From positions 1 through 64,000 of the forward strand of contig NZ_OCNJ01000015.1 of NCBI RefSeq assembly GCF_900230255.1: a DNA stretch of 64,000 bases, read 5' to 3'. This document shows, piece after piece, positions 60,213 to 64,000 of this stretch. How positions within the stretch are numbered: the first letter of the stretch is position 1; every line of letters starts with the position of its first letter. The DNA is from Caenispirillum bisanense (lineage in GTDB: Bacteria; Pseudomonadota; Alphaproteobacteria; Rhodospirillales; Rhodospirillaceae). A program made the translations under genes and the position numbers. Under the pieces are notes generated by a model that did not search any database, had not been told where the DNA came from, and was given only the letters and a program-made list of their open reading frames with translations.

Positions 60213-61378
60213 CACTGGCCTCCCTCGGCTTCGGCCTTCTTCAGCATGGGGTGGACGATCTGCCCGTCACGGGTCACCAGGGTGCCCTTGATCAGGTCGT
60301 CGTCCCAGTTGATGGCGAGCGCCTTCTTGTCCTTGTCGACCTGCGGCGTCAGGAAGTTCAGCAGGTTCTTGGCGAACAGCAGGCTCGCGTCCGACGCCAG
60401 GCGCGCCGGCATGTTGGTGTGGCCGATGAGGGTCACGCCGTGCTTCACCACCACCTGGTCGGGCTCGGTCAGCTCGCAGTTGCCGCCGGCTTCCGCCGCC
60501 AGGTCGACGATGACGGAGCCCGGCTTCATGGTCTCCACCTGCGCCGCCGTGATGAGCGTCGGCGCCTTGCGGCCGGGGATGAGGGCCGTGGTGATGACCA
60601 TGTCGGCCTTGGTCAGGTGCTCGCCGACGATCTTCTTCTGCTTCTCGAAGTACTCGGGCGGCATTTCCTTGGCGTAGCCGCCGGCCGTCTCGGCTTCCTT
60701 CTCCATGGCCTCGTCGACCACGACGAACTTGCCGCCGAGCGACTGCACCTGCTCCTTGGTAGCCGGGCGCACGTCGGTCGCGAACACTACCGCCCCCAGA
60801 CGCTTGGCGGTCGCCACGGCCTGCAGGCCGGCGACGCCGGCGCCGAAGATCAGCACGCGGGCGGGCGGCACGGTGCCGGCCGCCGTCATCATCATGGGCA
60901 TGGCACGGTTGAAGGTCGCCGCCGCCTCGATGACCGCCTTGTAGCCCGCCAGGTTGTTCTGCGAGCTGAGGATGTCCATGGACTGGGCGCGCGTGATGCG
61001 CGGCATCAGTTCCATGGCGAAGGAGGTGATCTTGCGGGCGGCCAGGGCTTCCACCAGGGCAGGCTCGGTCAGCGCCTTCAGGCTGCCGACCAGGATGGCG
61101 CCTTCCTTGTACTGGCCGACCTCGTCGGTGCCTTCCTCGGCGGTGAGCGGGCGCTGCACCTTGAAGATGACGTCGGCGTCGCCCACCGCCTCGGCGGCGG
61201 ACGGGGCGATCTTGGCACCGGCTTCGGTGAAGGCGGCATCGGTGAAGGCGGCACCGTCGCCGGCGCCGGTCTCGACCACCACGTCGAAGCCGAGGCCGAC
61301 GAGCTTCTTGACCGTGTCGGGCGAGGCCGCGACGCGGTGCTCGCCCGCGCGCCGCTCCTTCGGTATGGCGATTTTCAT
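60212..61378 (-). CDS. pntAA: NAD(P) transhydrogenase alpha-1 (NAD-binding) subunit
   Basis: A 388-residue soluble subunit with the alanine-dehydrogenase-like fold. It begins [26 protein letters not shown]; the NAD-binding [31 protein letters not shown] and the QDRIT-like [30 protein letters not shown] are visible. First gene of the pnt operon. Start 61378, AAGGGG 9 nt upstream. It diverges from the iron alcohol dehydrogenase gene. Confidence 0.95.
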   Translation of the reverse strand: MKIAIPKERRAGEHRVAASPDTVKKLVGLGFDVVVETGAGDGAAFTDAAFTEAGAKIAPSAAEAVGDADVIFKVQRPLTAEEGTDEVGQYKEGAILVGSLKALTEPALVEALAARKITSFAMELMPRITRAQSMDILSSQNNLAGYKAVIEAAATFNRAMPMMMTAAGTVPPARVLIFGAGVAGLQAVATAKRLGAVVFATDVRPATKEQVQSLGGKFVVVDEAMEKEAETAGGYAKEMPPEYFEKQKKIVGEHLTKADMVITTALIPGRKAPTLITAAQVETMKPGSVIVDLAAEAGGNCELTEPDQVVVKHGVTLIGHTNMPARLASDASLLFAKNLLNFLTPQVDKDKKALAINWDDDLIKGTLVTRDGQIVHPMLKKAEAEGGQ

Positions 61379-61679
61379 TTGGTTTATCCCCTTACTTTTG
61401 CCTGTGCCGCGCCTGCTCGATGAGGCAAACACCATGGCGTCTCGCGGTGCACCATGCAAGCGCCTTTGCCGTTTCACGGCCTCCCATGCCCGCGCCGCGC
61501 CTAGCTTATTAGGATTTCATCATACTATAAACCCACCCCTTCGGGCCGGTGCGCGGCCCCTCGGGCAGGGGGTGCCCTTACCTGCCCAGAATACTCGGTC
61601 TTTGCGGCGAATCCCTTTGACGGCGGCCCGTCCGGCCCCGACACTTGCGGCAATGAAACCACCACCGGGAGGACCCTTC
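61379..61679. promoter_or_regulatory. 301-bp divergent promoter region of pnt and the HOT gene
   Basis: No gene is recognised here. For the plus-strand gene, TTGACG (61617-61622) and GACACT (61640-61645) 17 bp apart form a plausible -35/-10 pair. An AT-rich island at 61505-61530 may hold the pnt promoter. Confidence 0.45.
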
Positions 61680-62984
61680 ATGGCCGAGACCACCGCCGGG
61701 CTGCCGCCGCGCGAGACCATCTTCACCGTCGACCCCGTGCCGCTGAAGTACGGCCACGGGGCGCTGGCGGAACTGGGCGCCGACGCCAAGGCCATGGGCA
61801 TGACGCGGGTGGCCCTGTTCACCGACCGCACCGTCGCCGCCCTGCCCTGCCTCGCCACGGCGCGCGAGTCGCTCCGGGCCGCCGGTCTCGACGTGGTGGT
61901 CTACGATGCGGTGAAGGTGGAGCCGACCGACCGCTCCTTCGCCGAGGCGGCGGCCTTCGCGCAGGAGGCCAAGGTGGACGGTTTCGTGTCCATCGGCGGC
62001 GGATCGGTCATGGACACGGCCAAGGCGGCCAACCTGCTGTCGACCTGGCCGGACGACCTGCTGGCCTATGTCAACGCGCCCATCGGCCAGGCCAAGCCGG
62101 TGCCGGGGCCGCTCAAGCCGCACATCGCCTGTCCGACCACCAGCGGCACGGGCAGCGAGACGACGGGTGTGGCCATCTTCGATCTGACCGACCGGCAGCT
62201 CAAGACCGGCATATCCAACAAGCTTCTGAAGCCGCGGCTGGCGGTGGTGGATCCGACCACCACCTACACCCTACCCGCCGGAGTGGTCGCGGCCACCGGC
62301 TTCGACGTGCTGACCCATGCCATCGAGAGCTACACGGCCCGCCTGTTCACCACCCGCGACCGCCCGGCGGCGCCGCATCTGCGCCCGCCGTACCAGGGTG
62401 CGAATCCGTGGAGCGACGGCGGGGCGCTGGAAGCCATCCGCCTCGGCGGGCGCTACCTGGAACGGGCGGTCGCCGACCCCTCCGACCACGAGGCGCACGA
62501 CTTCCTCACCTTCGCAGCGACCCTGGCGGGCATGAGCTTCGGCAATGCCGGCGTCCACATCCCCCACGCCATGAGCTACGCCGTCGCCGGCCTGAACCAC
62601 GAGTACCGCGCCAGGGGCTACGAATCGGCGCCCGGCGGCATGGTGCCGCACGGCATCTCGGTGGTGGTGAACGCCCCCGCCGCCTTCCGCTTCACCGCCG
62701 AGGCCGACCCCGAGCGCCACCTGACCGCGGCGGCCGCCCTCGGCGCCGACGTCCACGACGCCGGTCCGGCCGAAGCGGGCGAGGTGCTTGCGGGTCGCCT
62801 TGCGGAGATGATGAAGGCGACCGGCATCCCCAACGGCCTCTCCGAGATCGGCTATTCCGACACCGACATCCCCGCCCTGGTGAAGAGCGCCTGGCCGCAG
62901 CAGCGCCTGCTGGTCCAGGCCCCCAAGCCGGTGAGCGAGGACGACCTCGCCGACCTGTTCCGCGCCGCCATGCGCTACTGGTGA
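61680..62984 (+). CDS. Hydroxyacid-oxoacid transhydrogenase (iron-containing alcohol dehydrogenase family)
   Basis: A 434-residue group-III alcohol dehydrogenase. The NAD-fold motif GGGSVMDTAKAANL, CPTTSGTGSETTGVAIFD and metal-ligand blocks ATGFDVLTHAIESYTAR and HIPHAMSYAVAGLNHEYRARGYE fit the ADHFE1/HOT subgroup, which transfers hydride between 4-hydroxybutyrate and 2-oxoglutarate. The sequence NHEYRARGYESAPGGMVPHGIS is specific for HOT. ATG at 61680 follows GGGAGG. Its last 10 bp overlap the convergent gene. Confidence 0.9.
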   Translation: MAETTAGLPPRETIFTVDPVPLKYGHGALAELGADAKAMGMTRVALFTDRTVAALPCLATARESLRAAGLDVVVYDAVKVEPTDRSFAEAAAFAQEAKVDGFVSIGGGSVMDTAKAANLLSTWPDDLLAYVNAPIGQAKPVPGPLKPHIACPTTSGTGSETTGVAIFDLTDRQLKTGISNKLLKPRLAVVDPTTTYTLPAGVVAATGFDVLTHAIESYTARLFTTRDRPAAPHLRPPYQGANPWSDGGALEAIRLGGRYLERAVADPSDHEAHDFLTFAATLAGMSFGNAGVHIPHAMSYAVAGLNHEYRARGYESAPGGMVPHGISVVVNAPAAFRFTAEADPERHLTAAAALGADVHDAGPAEAGEVLAGRLAEMMKATGIPNGLSEIGYSDTDIPALVKSAWPQQRLLVQAPKPVSEDDLADLFRAAMRYW

Positions 62985-64000
62985 GGCCCGAAGGTCCCAC
63001 CGAACACCTTGATCCACAACGTCCGCAGGCCCGCCTCGTCGGCCTGCGGGCGGCGGCTGAAGACCTCCGGTCCCTCCAGCAGGCGGCCCGAGGCGTCGAC
63101 CACGGCGCGGATGCCCCAGAAGCCCAGCTCCGTGCCGCCGAACATGCCGTAGCGGTAATCGAGCGCCCGCACGGTCGCGGTGCCGTCGGCGGCCGGTTCC
63201 ACCTGCCAGAACACGTTGTCCATGGCGAACCAGCGCAGGATCGCCGCCTGCTCCGTCTCCGCCACGGCGCGCGCCTCGGGCGGCAGGCCGTTGCGCGGGA
63301 ACTCGGCCCAGGCGATCTGCCGCGGGTCGAGGACGGAGTAGAAGCCCACCCGCACCGCATCGGGCGTCTCGGCCACCACGCGGCGCAGCCAGGGCTGGAA
63401 CAGCGTCGGATAGGCGGTCACCTCCGCCGGCGTGGAAAGCTGTTGTTTCGCAACGGCTTCCACCCGCTCGTTGACGCTCCAGCCGAGCAGCGTCCAGCCG
63501 GTGATGAACAGCAGCGCCAGGGCAGCCGACACCTGCGCCGCCAGCACCCGCCGCTTCGCCACGATCCCCACCACCAGCGCCGCCACCAGGGCGAGGCTGT
63601 AGACCGGGTCGATGATGGGCATGGCGTCGATGGCGAAGCGATGGCGCGAGAACGGCGCCAGCAGTTGCGTGCCGTAGCTGGTGAAGACGTCGATGATCGG
63701 GTGGGTGATCAGCGCCGCGACCGTCAGCCACACCCAGGCCTGCAGCACCTGCGGGTCGGGCCGGCGGTCGGGCTCGCGCCGGCGCCACCACAGCCACAGG
63801 CCGAACGCCAGCAGGAGGCCGATGGTCGGCCCGAAGAGCAGGGAATGGGTGACGCCGCGGTGGTGCACCCAGTTGGCGAAGGGTCCGGCGAACCACCCGG
63901 CGGCGACGTCGAGGTCGGGCACGAGGGCGATGAGCGCTCCGGCCGCCAGGGCCTTGCGGCCGAGGCGGCGACGGAAGCCGACCTGCGCCACGGTGGCGCC
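62975..64000 (-). CDS. YdjM-type metal-dependent membrane hydrolase, 5' end outside window
   Basis: At least 341 residues; the frame is open to the right edge, so the true start lies beyond 64000. It shows PDLDVAAGWF, the HHRGVTHSLLFGP motif and ITHPIIDVFTSYGTQLLAPFS, features of the DUF457/YdjM membrane-bound metal-dependent hydrolase family. At least four hydrophobic helices are in the N-terminal half; the C-terminal part is a soluble domain. Its biochemical role is unknown. Confidence 0.8.
   Translation of the reverse strand, partial: GATVAQVGFRRRLGRKALAAGALIALVPDLDVAAGWFAGPFANWVHHRGVTHSLLFGPTIGLLLAFGLWLWWRRREPDRRPDPQVLQAWVWLTVAALITHPIIDVFTSYGTQLLAPFSRHRFAIDAMPIIDPVYSLALVAALVVGIVAKRRVLAAQVSAALALLFITGWTLLGWSVNERVEAVAKQQLSTPAEVTAYPTLFQPWLRRVVAETPDAVRVGFYSVLDPRQIAWAEFPRNGLPPEARAVAETEQAAILRWFAMDNVFWQVEPAADGTATVRALDYRYGMFGGTELGFWGIRAVVDASGRLLEGPEVFSRRPQADEAGLRTLWIKVFGGTFGPHQ

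Noticed and set aside
61452-61460. GGTGCACC as an NtrC site
   Set aside because: It lacks the 5-bp spacer of the TGCACC-N5-GGTGCA consensus.

Overview
The window is high-GC (about 70%) DNA, and gene content and order point to a nitrogen-fixing alphaproteobacterium of the Rhodospirillales (Azospirillum/Rhodospirillum-like). The clues are the nifE-nifN-nifX-orf-orf-fdxB-nifQ order, the three-subunit PntAA/PntAB/PntB transhydrogenase, the glpDSTPQUV glycerol system, GTTC-N7-GTTC SOS boxes and many TRAP/ABC transporters. The assignment is inference; no rRNA, tRNA, CRISPR array or prophage was recognised.

Layout: 5-900 is an intact IS5-family element with a TAA target duplication that cuts a small membrane-protein frame. 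1154-2827 (minus) holds a glutathione peroxidase, a SUOX-fold molybdopterin protein and a DUF983 protein. 2926-12985 (minus) is a glycerol operon: glpD, glpS, glpT, glpP, glpQ, a DUF2160 gene, glpV, glpK and an SDR. Its repressor GlpR lies 34 kb away (46424-47191), and matching TTTCG-repeat sites lie in front of both. 13254-17133 holds a NIT-domain chemoreceptor, GreB and an acetylpolyamine amidohydrolase-like gene. 17149-22122 (minus) is the FeMo-cofactor assembly operon nifENX-(NifX-associated)-(CCE_0567)-fdxB-nifQ, with a sigma-54 promoter and a NifA-type upstream site; a Cache-domain chemoreceptor lies just upstream.

24135-28344 is phosphonate uptake (phnC, phnD, phnE and a hexapeptide acetyltransferase) with divergent phnN; a PHO-box-like repeat and a palindrome lie between phnC and phnN. 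28521-36300 holds a MASE1-like histidine kinase, an aldo/keto reductase, a degenerate Hpt-receiver protein, a small unknown gene and a radical-SAM/UdgX DNA-repair pair under an apparent SOS box. 36504-45314 holds malate synthase G, two unknown small genes, an orphan TRAP large permease, a complete TRAP system with a universal stress protein, and a GlsB-type membrane protein.

45460-53109 holds dgoK, glpR, a pirin, a Na/Pi cotransporter with a near-perfect PHO box, a PQQ-type sugar dehydrogenase and a nitrilase-family hydrolase. 52054-56007 (minus) is a polyamine ABC operon. The rest is a tautomerase/LysR pair, a small histidine kinase, the pnt operon with a strong terminator, a hydroxyacid-oxoacid transhydrogenase and a truncated YdjM-type membrane protein at the right edge.

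As a whole the region serves carbon (glycerol, organic acids), phosphorus (phosphonate, Pi) and nitrogen (N2 fixation, polyamines) acquisition, with phosphate, glycerol, SOS and NifA/RpoN regulatory sites readable directly in the DNA.
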